The position numbers and the translations under genes were made by a program. DNA of 64,000 bases from positions 14,697,840 to 14,761,839 of the forward strand of contig NC_087070.1 in the NCBI RefSeq assembly GCF_963678635.1, given 5' to 3'. The first letter of the stretch is position 1. Every line of letters begins with the position of its first letter. Below, one piece after another: positions 44,401 to 57,789 of this stretch. The notes beneath the pieces are model-generated. The model saw only the letters and a list, made by a program, of their open reading frames with translations. It had not been told where the DNA came from and searched no databases. This stretch comes from Symsagittifera roscoffensis (lineage: Eukaryota; Xenacoelomorpha; Acoela; Convolutidae).

Positions 44401-47400
44401 CATAGAACATCTTTCCAGAGCAACTTAGTCATAGTACACTTAATCATAGTACAAATTAATCATGGAAGAACGTTCTCGACTCTGAGACAGCTTAATTATA
44501 GCCATAGAACAACATTCAAGAACAATTTAGTCATAGAACAACTTACTCATGGAAGAACGTTCTCGACTCTGAGACAGCTTATTTATAGTCATAGAACAAC
44601 ATTCCAGAACAACTTAGTCATAGAACAACTTAATCATGGAAGAACGTTCTCGACTCTAAGACAGCTTATTTATAGTCATAGAACAACATTCCAGAACAAC
44701 TTAGTCATAGAACAACTTAACCATAAAAGAACGTTCTCAACTCTGAGACAGCCTTTTTATAGCCATAGAACAATTTTCCATAACAACTTAGTTATAGAAC
44801 AACTTAATCATGGAAGACCGTTCTCGACTCTGAGACAGCTTATTTGTAGTCATACATAAACTTTCCAGAACAACTTAGTCATAGAACAACTTAATCATGG
44901 AAGAACGTTCTCGACCATTAGACAGCTTTTTTATAGTCATAGAACAACATTCCAGAACAACCTAGTCATAGAACAACTTAACCATGGAACAACGTTCTCG
45001 ACTCTGAAACAGCATATTTATAGTCATAGAACAACATTCCAGAACAACTTAGTCATAGAACAACTTAATCATGGAAGAACGTTCTCGACTCTGATACAGC
45101 TTATTTATAGTCATAGAACAATTTTCCAGAACAACTTAGTCATATAACAACTTAATCATGGAAGAACGTTCTCGACTCTAAAACAGCTTATTTTTAGTCA
45201 TAGAACATCTTTCCAGAACAACTTAGTCATAGTACAACTTAATCATGGAAGAACGTTCTCGACTCTGAGACAGTTTATTTATAGTCATAGAACAACATTC
45301 CAGAACAACTTAATCATAGAACAACTTAATCATGGAAGAACGTTCTCGACTCTAAGACAGCTTAATTATAGTCATAGAACAACATTCCAGAACAACTTAG
45401 TCATAGAACAACTTAATCATGGAAGAACGTTCTCGACCATTAGACAGCTTTTTTTTATAGTCATAGAACAACATTCCAGAACAACCTAGTCATAGAACAA
45501 CTTAATCATGGAACAACGTTCTCGACTCTGAAACAGCATATTTATAGTCATAGAACAACATTCCAGAACAACTTAGTCATAGAACAACTTAATCATGGAA
45601 GAACGTTCTCGACTCTGATACAGCTTATTTATAATCATAGAACAACATTCCAGAACAACTTAGTCATAGAACAACTTAATCATGGAAGAACGTTCTCGAC
45701 TCTAAGACAGCTTAATTATAGTCATAGAACAACATTCCAGAACAACTTAGTCATAGAACAACTTAATCATGGAAGAACGTTCTCGACTCTAAAACAGCTT
45801 ATTTTTAGTCATAGAACATCTTTCCAGAACAACTTAGTCATAGTACAACTTAATCATGGAAGAACGTTCTCGACTCTGAGACAGCTTATTTATAGTCATA
45901 GAACAACATTCGAGAACAACTTAGTCACAGAACAACTTAATCATGGAAGAACGTTCTCGACTCTAAGACAGCTTAATTATAGTCATAGAACAACTTTCCA
46001 GAACAACTTAGTCATATAACAACTTAATCATGGAAGAACGTTCTCGACTCTGAGACAGCGTAATTATAGCCATAGAACAACATTCCAGAACAGTTTAGTC
46101 GTAGAACAACTTACTCATGGAAGAACGTTCTCGACTCTGAGACAGCTTATTTATAGTCATAGAACAACATTCCAGAACAACTTAGTCATAGAACAACTTA
46201 ATCATGGAAGAACGTTCTCGACTCTAAGACAGCTTAATTATAGTCATAGAACAACATTCCAGAACAACTTAGTCATAGAACAACTTAATCATGGAAGAAC
46301 GTTCTCAACTCTGAGACAGCCTTTTTATAGCCATAGAACAACATTCCAGAACAACTTAGTTATTGAACAGCTTTATCATTGAAGAACGTTCTCGACTCTG
46401 AGACAGCTTATTTATAGTCACAGAACAACATTCCAGAACAACTTAGTCATAGAACAACTTAATCATGGAAGAACGTTCTCGACTCTAAGACAGCTTAATT
46501 ATAGTCATAGAACAACATTCCAGAACAACTTAGTCATAGAACAACTTAATCATGGAAGAACGTTCTCAACTCTGAGACAGCCTTTTTATAGCCATAGAAC
46601 AACATTCCAGAACAACTTAGTTATTGAACAGCTTTATCATGGAACAACGTTCTCGACTCTGACACAGCTTATTTATAGTCATAGAACAACTTTCCTGAAC
46701 AACTTAGTCATAGAACAACTTAATCATGGAAGAACGTTCTCGACTCTGAGACAGCTTATTTATAGCCATAGAACAGCATTCCAGAACAATTTAGTCATAG
46801 AACAACTTAATCATGGAAGAACGTTCTCAACTCTGAGACAGTATTTTTATAGTCATAGAACAACATTCCAGAACAACTTAGTCATAGAACAACTTAATCA
46901 TGGAAGAACGTTCTCGACTCTGAGACAGCCTTTTTATAGCCATAGAACAACTTGTTATTTTCCATAACAACTTAGTCATAGAACAACTTAATCATGGAAG
47001 AACGTTCTCGACTCTAAGACAGCTTATTTGTAGTCATAGATAAACTTTCCAGAACAACTTAGTCATAGTACAACTTAATCATAGTACAACTTAATCATGG
47101 AAGAACGTTCTCGACTCTGAGACAGCTTAATTATAGCCATAGAACAACATTCCAGAACAATTTAGTCGTAGAACAACTTACTCATGGAAGAACGTTCTCG
47201 ACTCTGAGACAGCTTAGTTATAGTCATAGAACAACATTCCAGAACAACTTAGTCATAGAACAACTTAATCATGGAAGAACGTTCTCGACTCTAAGACAGC
47301 TTATTTATAGTCATAGAACAACATTCCAGAGCAACTTAGTCATAGAACAACTTAATCATGGAAGAACGTTCTCAACTCTGAGACAGCCTTTTTTTAGCCA

Positions 47401-49649
47401 TAGAACAACTTGTTATTTTCCATAACAACTTAGTCCTAGAACAACTTAATCATGGAAGAACGTTCTCGACTCTAAGACAGCTTATTTGTAGTCATAGATA
47501 AACTTTCCAGAACAACTTAGTCATAGAACAACTTAATCATGGAAGAACGTTCTCAACCTTTAGACAGCTTTTTTATAGTCATAGAACAACATTCCAGAAC
47601 AACCTAGTCATAGAACAACTTAATCATGGAACAACGTTCTCGACTCTGAAACAGCTTATTTATAGTCATAGAACAACATTCCAGAACAACTTAGTCATAG
47701 AACAACTTAAGCATGGAAGAACGTTCTCGACTCTGATACAGCTTATTTATAGTCATAGAACAACTTTCCAGAACAACTTAGTCATAGTACAACTTAATTA
47801 TGGAAGAACGTTTTCGACTCTGAGACAGCTTAATTATAGCCATAGAACAACATTCCAGAACAATTTAGTCGGAGAACAACTTACTCATGGAAGAACGTTC
47901 TCGACTCTGAGACAGCTTATTTATAGTCATAGAACAATCTTCCAGAACAACTTAGTCATAGAACAACTTAATCATGGAAGAACGTTCTCGACTCTAAGAC
48001 AGCTTAATTATAGTCATAGAACAACATTCCAGAACAACTTAGTCATAGTACAACTTAATTATGGAAGAACGTTCTCGACTCTGATACAGCTTATTTATAG
48101 TCATAGAACAACTTTCCAGAACAACTTAGTCATAGTACAACTTAATTATGGAAGAACGTTCTCGACTGTGAGACAGCTTAATTATAGCCATAGAACAACA
48201 TTCCAGAACAATTTAGTCGGAGAACAACTTAATCATGGAAGAACGTTCTCGACCTTTAGACAGCTTTTTTATAGTCATAGAACAACATTCCAGAACAACC
48301 TAGTCATAGAACAACTTAATCATGGAACAACGTTCTCGACTCTAAAACAGCTCATTTTTAGCCATAGAACATCTTTCCAGAACAACTTAGTCATAGTACA
48401 ACTTAATTATGGAAGAACGTTCTCGACTCTGAGACAGCTTAATTATAGCCATAGAAGAACATTCCAGAACAGTTTAGTCGGAGAACAACTTACTCATGGA
48501 AGAACGTTCTCGACTCTGAGACAGCTTATTTATAGTCATAGAACAACCTTCCAGAACAACTTAGTCATAGAACAACTTAATCATGGAAGAACGTTCTCGA
48601 CTCTAAGACAGCTTAATTATAGTCATTGAACAACATTCCAGAACAACTTAGTCATAGAACACCTTAATAATTGGAAGAACGTTCTCAACTCTGAGGCAGC
48701 CTTTTTATAGCCATAGAACAACATTCCAGAACAACTTAGTTAATGAACAGCTTAATCATTGAAGAACGTTCTCGACTCTGAGACAGCTTATTTATAGTCA
48801 CAGAACAATTTTCCAGAACAACTTAGTCATAGAACAACTTAATCATGGAAGAACGTTCTCGACTCTGAAACAGCATTTTTATAGCCATAGAACAACCTTC
48901 CAGAACAATTTAGTCATAGAACAACTTACTCATGGAAGAACGTTCTCGACTCTGACACAGCTTATTTATAGTCATAGAACAACTCTCCAGAACAACTTAG
49001 TCATAGAACAACTTAATCATGGAAGAACGTTCTCGACCCTAAGACAGCTTATTTTTAGTCATAGAACAATTTCATCATGGAAGAACGTTCTCGACTCTAA
49101 GACAGCTTATTTTTAGTCGTAGAACAACTTTCCAGAACAACTTAGTCATCTACAACTTAATCATGGAAGAACGTTCTCGACTCTGAGACAGCTTATTTAT
49201 AGCCATAGAACAACATTCCAGAACAACTTAGTCATTGAACAACTTAATCATGGAAGAACGTTCTCGACTCTGAGACAGCTTATTTATAGTCACAGAACAA
49301 CTCTTCAGAATAACTTAGTCATAGAACAGCTTAATCATGGAAGAACGTTATCGACTTTGAGACAGCTTATTTGTAGTGATAGATATACTTTCCAGAACAA
49401 CTTAGTCATAGAAAAACTTAATCATGGAAGAACGTTCTCGACCTTTAAACAGCTTATTTATAGTCATAGAACAACATTCCAGAACAACCTAGTCATAGAA
49501 CAACTTAATCATGGAACAACGTTCTCGACTCTGAAACGGCTTATTTATAGTCATAGAACAACATTCCAGAACAACTTAGTCATTGAAAAACTTAATCATG
49601 GAAGAACGTTCTCGACTCTGATACAGCTTATTTAAGTCATAGAACAACT

Positions 49650-52600
49650 TTCCAGAACAACTTAGTCATAGAACCCCTTATTCATAGAAGAAAGTTCTCG
49701 ACTCTGAGACAGCTTATTTATATCATAGAACAACATTCCAGAACAACTTAGTCATAGAAGAACTTAATCATGGAAGAACGTTCTCGACTCTGAGACAGCT
49801 TATTTATAGTCATAGAACAACATTCCAGAACAACTTAGTCATAGAACACCTTAATAATTGGAAGAACGTTCTCAACTCTGAGACAGCCTTTTTATAGCCA
49901 TCGAACAACATTCCAGAACAACTTAGTTATTGAACAGCTTAATCATTGAAGAACGTTCTCGACTCTGAGACAGCTTATTTATAGTCACAGAACAATTTTC
50001 CAGAACAACTTAGTCATAGAACAACTTAATCATGGAAGAACGTTCTCGACTCTGAGACAGCTTATTTATAGTCATAGAACAACATTCCAGAACAACTTAG
50101 TCATAGAAGAACTTAATCATGGAAAAACGTTCTCGACTCTGAGACAGCTTATTTATAGTCATAGAACAACATTTCAGAACAACTTGGTCATAAAACAACT
50201 TAATCATGGAAGAACGTTCTCGACTCTGATACAGCTTATTTATAGTCATAGAACAACTTTCCAGAACAACTTAGTCATATAACCCCTTATTCATAGAAGA
50301 AAGTTCTCGACTCTGAGACAGCTTATTTATAGTCATAGAACAACATTCCAGAACAACTTAGTCATAGAAGAACTTAATCATGGAAAAACGTTCTCGACTC
50401 TGAGACAGCTTATTTATAGTCATAGAACAACATTTCAGAACAACTTGGTCATAAAACAACTTAATCATGGAAGAACGTTCTCGACTCTAAGACAGCTTAA
50501 TTATAGTCATAGAACAACATTCCAGAACAACTTAGTCATAGAACACCTTAATAATTGGAAGAACGTTCTCAACTCTGAGACAGCATTTTTATAGCCATAG
50601 AACAACATTCCAGAACAATTTAGTCAGAGAACAACTTACTCATGGAAGAACGTTCTCGACTCTGATTTAGCTTATTTATAGTCATAGAACAACTTTCAGG
50701 AACAACTTAGTCATATAACCCCTTATTCATAGAAGAAAGTTCTCGACTCTGAGACAGCTTATTTATAGTCATAGAACAACATTCCAGAACAACTTAGTCA
50801 TAGAAGAACTTAATCATGGAAGAACGTTCTCGACTCTGAGACAGCTTATTTATAGTCATAGAACAACATTTCAGAACAACTTGGTCATAAAACAACTTAA
50901 TCATGGAAGAACGTTCTCGACTCTAAGACAGCTTAATTATAGTCATAGAACAACATTCCAGAACAACTTAGTCATAGAACACCTTAATAATTGGAAGAAC
51001 GTTCTCAACTCTGAGACAGCATTTTTATAGCCATAGAACAACATTCCAGAACAATTTAGTCAGAGAACAACTTACTCATGGAAGAACGTTCTCGACTCTG
51101 ATTTAGCTTATTTATAGTCATAGAACAACTTTCAGGAACAACTTAGTCATATAACCCCTTATTCATAGAAGAAAGTTCTCGACTCTGAGACAGCTTATTT
51201 ATAGTCATAGAACAACATTCCAGAACAACTTAGTCATAGAAGAACTTAATCATGGAAGAACGTTCTCGACTCTGAGACAGCTTATTTATAGTCATAGAAC
51301 AACATTTCAGAACAACTTGGTCATAAAACAACTTAATCATGGAAGAACGTTCTCGACTCTAAGACAGCTTAATTATAGTCATAGAACAACATTCCAGAAC
51401 AACTTAGTCATAGAACACCTTAATAATTGGAAGAACGTTCTCATTTCTGAGACAGCCTTTTTATAGCCATAGAACAACATTCCAGAACAACTTAGTTATT
51501 GAACAGCTTAATCATTGAAGAACGTTCTCGACTCTGAGACAGCTTATTTATAGTCACAGAACAATTTTCCAGAACAACTTAGTCATAGAACAACTTAATC
51601 ATGGAAGAACGTTCTCGACTCTGAGACAGCGTTTTTATAGCCATAGAACAACATTCCAGAACAATTTAGTCAGAGAACAACTTACTCATGGAAGAACGTT
51701 CTCGACTCTGACACAGCTTATTTATAGTCATAGAACAACTTTCCAGAACAACTTAGTCATAGAACAACTTAATCATGGAAGAACGTTATCGACCCTAAGA
51801 CAGCTTATTTTTAGTCATAGAACAACTTTCCAGAACAACATAGTCATAGAACAATTTAATCATGGAAGAACGTTCTCGACTCTAAGACAGCTTATTTTTA
51901 GTCGTAGAACAACTTTCCAGAACAACTTAGTCATCTACAACTTAATCATGGAAGAACGTTCTCGACTCTGAGACAGCTTATTTATAGCCAAAGAACAACA
52001 TTCCAGAACAACTTAGTCATTGAACAACTTAATCATGGAAGAACGTTCTCGACTCTGAGACAGCTTATTTATAGTCACAGAACAACTCTTCAGAATAACT
52101 TAGTCATCTACAACTTAATCATGGAAGAACGTTCTCGACTCTGAGACAGCTTATTTATAGCCATAGAACAACATTCCAGAACAACTTAGTCATAGAACAG
52201 CTTAATCATGGAAGAACGTAATCGACTTTGAGACAGCTTATTTGTAGTGATAGATATACTTTCCAGAACAACTTAGTCATAGAAAAACTTAATCATGGAA
52301 GAACGTTCTCGACCTTTAGACAGCTTATTTATAGTCATAGAACAACATTCCAGAACAACCTAGTCATGGAACAACTTAATCATGGAACAACGTTCTCGAC
52401 TCTGAAACGGCTTATTTATAGTCATAGAACAACATTCCAGAACAACTTAGTCATAGAACAACTTAATCATGGAAGAACGTTCTCGACTCTGATACAGCTT
52501 ATTTCTAGTCATAGGGCAACTTTCCAGAACAACTTAGTCATAGAACCCCTTATTCATAGAAGAAAGTTCTCGACTCTGAGACAGCTTATTTATATCATAG

Positions 52601-52850
52601 AACAACATTCCAGAACAACTTAGTCATAGAAGAACTTAATCATGGAAGAACGTTCTCGACTCTGAGACAGCTTATTTATAGTCATAGAACAACATTTCAG
52701 AACAACTTGGTCATAAAACAACTTAATCATGGAAGAACGTTCTCGACTCTGATACAGCTTATTTATAGTCATAGAACAACTTTCCAGAACAACTTAGTCA
52801 TATAACCCCTTATTCATAGAAGAAAGTTCTCGACTCTGAGACAGCTTATT
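49650..52850 (+). repeat. higher-order block with the ACCCCTTATTCATAGAAG variant
   Basis: A distinctive monomer (ACCCCTTATTCATAGAAGAA) recurs at about 49675, 50281, 50718, 51153, 52545 and 52805. The 50718 to 51153 step is 435 bp (5 x 87) with near-identical content. It is limited to the right quarter of the array. Confidence 0.7.
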
Positions 52851-54612
52851 TATAGCCATAGAACAACATTCCAGAACAATTTAGTCATAGAAGAACTTAA
52901 TCATGGAAGAACGTTCTCGACTCTGAGACAGCTTATTTATAGTCATAGAACAACATTTCAGAACAACTTGGTCATAAAACAACTTAATCATGGAAGAACG
53001 TTCTCGACTCTGAGACAGCTTATTTATAGTCATGGATCAACATTCCAGAACAACTTAGTCATAGAACAACTTAATCATGGAAGAACGTTCTCGACTCTGA
53101 GACAGCTTTTTTATAGTCATAGAACAACATTCCAGAACAACTTAGTCATAGAACAACTTAATCATGGAAGAACGTTCTCGACTCTGAGACAGCCTATTTA
53201 TAGTCATAGAACAGTTTTCCAGAACAACTTAGTCGTAGAACAACTTAATCATGTGAGAACGTTCTCGACTCTGAGACAGCTTATTTATAGTCATAGAACA
53301 ACTTTCCAGAACAACTTAGTCATAGAACAAAATAAATCATGGAAGAACGTTCTCCACTCTGAGATAGCTTATTTGTAGTCATAGAACAACTTTCCAGAAC
53401 AACTTAGTCATAGAACAATTTAACCATGGAAGAACGTTCTCGATTCTGAGACAGCTTATTTATAGTCATAGAACAACTTTCCAGAACAACTTAGTCATAG
53501 AACAAAATAAATCATGGAAGAACGTTCTCCACTCTGAGATAGCTTATTTGTAGTCATAGAACAACTTTCCAGAACAACTTAGTCATAGAACAATTTAACC
53601 ATGGAAGAACGTTCTCGATTCTGAGACAGCTTATTTATAGTCATAGAACAACATTCCAGAACAACCTACTCATAGAACAACTTATCATGGAAGAACGTTC
53701 TCGACTCTGAGACAGCCTATTTATAGTCATAGAACAGTTCTCCAGAACAACTTAGTCATAGAACAACTTAATCATGGAAGAACGTTCTCCACTCTGAGAC
53801 AGCTTATTTATAGGCATAGAACAACTTTCCAGAACAACTTAGTCATAGAACAATTTAACCATGGAAGAACGTTCTCGATTCTGAGACAGCTTATTTATAG
53901 TCATAGAACAACTTTCCAGAACAACTTAGTCGTAGAACAACTTAATCATGGAAGAACGTTCTCGACTCTGAGACAGCTTATTTTTAGTCATAGAACAACT
54001 TTCCAGAACAACTTAGTCATAGAACAACCTAATCATGGAAGAACGTTCTCGACTCTGAGACAGCTTATTTATAGTCATAGAACAACATTCCAGAAAATTT
54101 AGTCATAGAACAACTGAATCATGGAAGAAAATTCCTGACTCTGAGACAGCTTATATATAGTCATAAAACAACCTTCCAGAACAACTTAAGCATAGAACAA
54201 CTTAATCATGGAAGAACGTTCTCGACTCTGAGACAGCTTATTTATAGTCATAGAACAACTTTCCATAACAACTTAGTCGTAGAACAACTTAATCATGGAA
54301 GAACGTTCTCGACTCTGAGACAGCTTATTTTTAGTCATAGAACAAATTTCCAGAACAACTTAGTCATAGAACAACCTAATCATGGAAGAACGTTCTCGAC
54401 TCTGAGACAGCTTATTTATAGTCATAGAACAACATTCCAGAAAATTTAGTCTTAGAACAACTGAATCATGGAAGAAAGTTCTTGACTCTGAGACAGCTTA
54501 TATATAGTCATAAAACAACCTTCCAGAACAACTTAAGCATAGAACAACTTAATCATGGAAGAACGTTCTCGACTCTGAGACAGCTTACTTGTAGTCAGAG
54601 AACAACATTCCT

Positions 54613-54844
54613 AAACCTGTTTGAGCATTTATTGCTGTAGCGTCAATCCAAAAGTGTCTGAGAACTGATCAAAGTACCAAATTTGTGCAGCTAGTTCCCC
54701 GCGGAGATCATGACCAGCATAACTTGAGAGCTCTCGAAGCGTGTGGGGAAAATTAAAATAAGCATTTTCGGCTTATGGATGTCAACCCGGGGTCACATTA
54801 CCTTTCCAGGCCTTTTTGTTGGTTTTAATCGGTTTTCTTTATAA
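54613..54844. other. spacer after the satellite
   Basis: 232 bp without a recognised gene or repeat. It contains CAACCCGGGGTC at about 54783, loosely inverted at 55064-55074, which might be the ends of a small element around the fold-back cluster. Confidence 0.4.
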
Positions 54845-55060
54845 GACCGCTCAAAAACCGCTCAAAAACCGCTCAAATCTTGCTTGAAAAACCGTTCAAA
54901 AATCACCGCAAGAAATGAGCGGTTTTTGAGCTGTTTTTTTTGGCAAGATTTGAGCGGTTTGAGCGGTTTTTCCAAAAAAACCGCCCAAACCGCTCAAACC
55001 GCTCAAATCTTGCTGAAAAACCGCTCAAACCGCTCATAACTTGAGCGGTTTTTGAGCGGG
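54845..55060. repeat. fold-back cluster of ACCGCTCAAA / TTTGAGCGGT motifs
   Basis: At least six direct and five inverted copies of the decamer ACCGCTCAAA or close variants in about 215 bp. A 26-bp perfect inverted pair is visible: GCAAGATTTGAGCGG... at about 54943-54968 and its complement ending in ...CTCAAATCTTGC at about 55013. The segment can fold into nested hairpins. It could be a fold-back transposon or an unstable palindrome; no coding capacity. Confidence 0.75.
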
Positions 55061-55708
55061 ATCTCGACCCTGGTCGTCTGAAGTAATCTTTTGAAAGTAA
55101 ACACTACCTCATTCATTACGTAAGACCTGCCTAATTCAGAAAAGAAATTAGACGCTATCACCTTTAAAATAGTTGCAAACCAAAAATGATTGTGACCTAT
55201 ACTTAAAAATATTAAGATGATTTTACTAAAAGTAAGTAAAAGCGATTGCTTTAGAGTTGTATGTTCGAACTTCCAGCTTTACGTCAATAGTTATGATTAA
55301 ATTTAAAACAGTTTCAAAGTAAGCTGACCTGTTTAACAATAAAAAGTTGTGTTTAACGATTTGCAAGGAAGTTTTTGACAGTGTTTGTCCGTGGAAACAT
55401 CAACTTTGCTATCCTTCCAGTTTGTTCTTTGCGTTCAATGGAGTTATTGTCTCGTTTATATAAGTTCTTGTTTTTTTTTTTAGAAAAAAAATTGTCTTGC
55501 AGTGCATTCAGTACATTATGTTTTTGAAGAAAACAATAATTCGCTCAATATAATCGGCATTACTGTGATGATCTTTCTACTTAATTAGATGTAGTTCAAT
55601 TTTTGGTTATTTACTCATAAAACGAAAAAAGAAAAAACATGGAGTTTTGTTTTTTTACTTAGTGCGTTAGTTCTCCCAAGTCATTACTGTTTTAATCATC
55701 AATGACCT
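55061..55708. other. AT-rich spacer
   Basis: About 650 bp of AT-rich sequence with homopolymer runs. I see no gene, RNA or repeat in it. Confidence 0.5.
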
Positions 55709-56141
55709 GAGTAGCGGGGGAGGGTTCTCATGCTTGAATGACCGAATGCTTGAAAAATTTCAACCTATCAAAATTGCTAAGCCCTCCTATTGGCTAAATG
55801 CCTTTCTCACAAAATCGAAGTCAGTATTAACAGAAAATGTATTAAATCAGTGGAAAAAAATCGAAAACATTACAAATAGCGGGTTACAATTGCATTCCTA
55901 TTCAGATAATCATCAAGATTAATGAGTTGAAAATCATAAGAATTTTTCAGTCTTGAAAACTCATCTGCTTATTATCTAATCGGTCAATTTTAACACTAAT
56001 GGCCTGGATTTATTTTCTTACTCTGAGATTTTTGTGATTTATTTTGAGATTTTGAATACTCAATTCTGATTGGCTGAAAGTAAGCTAAAAATATTTTCAA
56101 GCATTCGGTCCTTCAAGCATGAGGGACGCCACCGAGTAGCG
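55709..56141. mobile_element. MITE-like element with 8-bp target duplication
   Basis: CTCATGCTTGAATGACCGAATGC (from 55727) is matched in inverted form at 56093-56123 with one mismatch over about 30 bp. The flanks carry the direct 8-mer GAGTAGCG at 55709-55716 and 56134-56141. This gives a 417-bp element (55717-56133) whose outermost bases agree less well. 8-bp duplications are typical of hAT transposons, so a hAT-type MITE is the best guess. The 62-codon frame inside is not a gene. Confidence 0.65.
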
Positions 56142-56300
56142 CTTCACGAGGCAAAAATGAAAATAGCAAGATGTTTTGATTTTGTAGTCTTGTTCTGGAT
56201 TGACAGCTGTGATGAAAACTAGGACACCGTATTCAAAAAACTCTCCTGTCATTTCTATTGTACTTTTTCTTTTGATTTTTTGAAATCTTATTCAAAAAAT

Positions 56301-56408
56301 GATATCATGTATGTAACAGTTGTCTGCTTACGTCACATATGAACTTCCTAAAAGTTGATATCATGTATGTAAATGTTGTCCGCTTACGTCAAATATGAAC
56401 TTTCTATA
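56301..56408. repeat. 56-bp tandem duplication, two copies
   Basis: GATATCATGTATGTAA begins at 56301 and again at 56357, and the following sequence (TGCTTACGTCA.ATATGAACTT) is repeated with a few changes. No gene. Confidence 0.8.
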
Positions 56409-57789
56409 ACTTCCATTGAGAGAAATAGGCCCTATTACTATTGGCACAAGGGCCAGAGACACTACCTCTTGTGTTTTTGTACTTCATTCTGTCGGAGTCA
56501 TTTCGGTTCGTTAAAACATGGGACTTCAAGATCGTGTTTCAGCTTGAAGGCTACTACCAAAATATCCGCACTCTAGAACTAAGGGCGTCCCCATTTATAG
56601 GTCTCTAAACACCTGAGGCACACCAACACCCTGTCTCAACATAACTCTATAAAGGTATTGATATTAGGTATTTTGATTGGTCGACCTTCCAAATCAAGAT
56701 GCTCTCTGCCATAGTAATAGCACTTTCGTAACCAGGGTGACCAATCGGTCGTTAATCAGCGAAAGGTTGCTAATTGTCGATAAAGGGTCGCTGATTCTGT
56801 GGAAGTTGCAATTTTTGTTGTGTACTGCTTGCTTGACTTTCCAACGACTCTAGTGACATCCAGAAGGCAGAAAACAAGCTCAAAGTGCTGTTGAAGAAGA
56901 AGCGCAACTTGCAGCAAGTGGTTGATAAACCTGCGCATGCTTTTATAAACGCTTTAATGAGGAAATTATTCTTTTTGCCTCCCAAACTGTTTTCAAAATT
57001 GGGCTTGGGTAATGTCGCTGAAACGTCGCGAATAGTTTTTTTCTATGAGACCGCTACTGTTTTTTCTTAAGAGTGGTCACTCTGCTCGTAACCACTCGTG
57101 GTGCTCTCAATCGGGAACAAGACGGCTTCGCTCGTAGAGATTAATAATAGTTCAAATTGCGAATAGCAATTTGACTCTAGCTCCAATTTTCGATCCACTT
57201 CCCCGCTATTATGACCTCGGTTCTTCTGAACTTCTAACTTTTCATTTCAGTTGCTGCCTTAAACTGGAGTATGACACGGCCGATTCGAAATTTTCAAAAA
57301 ACCATCTCACCCAAAAAACAAGATAAAAATTCAGGATATGACCGACTGGCACACGCTCAAGATTGCTGTTATCGTTATGTCAGTAAGCATCCAGCATGTT
57401 GAGTGCATCTCAAGTTACACTGCCAGTGGTCCTCTTCAGAAGTTACCAGATGATAGAACCTTATTTACATACCCAAAAATCACAGCCATGTAAAAATTTC
57501 GTTCTACAGCAAATAAAAATTTCTTTCTACAGAATAGTCAAATTTGGCATCCGACTGCACTTTGCATCTTAGTTTTAAAAGCCGTTTAACATTTCATGTC
57601 AATCAACCCAGTCAGAAAAACGCCATGCAAAATTTTGATATATAAATAGATATAATTTATTAGATAACAAAAGTTCATAGGTCAAAATCTCGTTTTTGTT
57701 CCCTCAGATCTCACCTGAGTTCACGATCAAGCCCAAGTCCTTCACCTTTGCCCAAGACTCAAGAAATTTCTCGAGAATCTGATTTAACT
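56409..57789. other. spacer without recognised genes
   Basis: About 1.4 kb; short frames on both strands (for example 56756-57070) have no recognisable content. I see no RNA gene. Confidence 0.45.

Larger units (their letters stand above)
29004..54612 (+). repeat. 87-bp satellite array, about 294 monomers
   Basis: Head-to-tail monomers of 87 bp, containing GGAAGAACGTTCTCGACTCT as the best-conserved core. The first 60 bp of the monomer are themselves built of about four 15-16-bp sub-repeats of the type CATAGAACAACTTAGT. All monomers have the same direction. As 87 is a multiple of 3, one frame of the consensus is open and gives runs of a 29-residue repeat (longest 384 codons at 42491-43645), but many monomers carry stops (TAG in the TTCTAG variant, TAA in the AGATAAAC variant), so I do not call it a gene. 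Regional variants form higher-order units (see findings). The array ends abruptly near 54612. Confidence 0.95.

Noticed and set aside
29004-54612. CRISPR array
   Set aside because: Repeats are contiguous 87-bp monomers without unique spacers, in a eukaryotic setting.
55734-55922. 62-codon frame
   Set aside because: Lies inside the MITE-like element and has no recognisable content.
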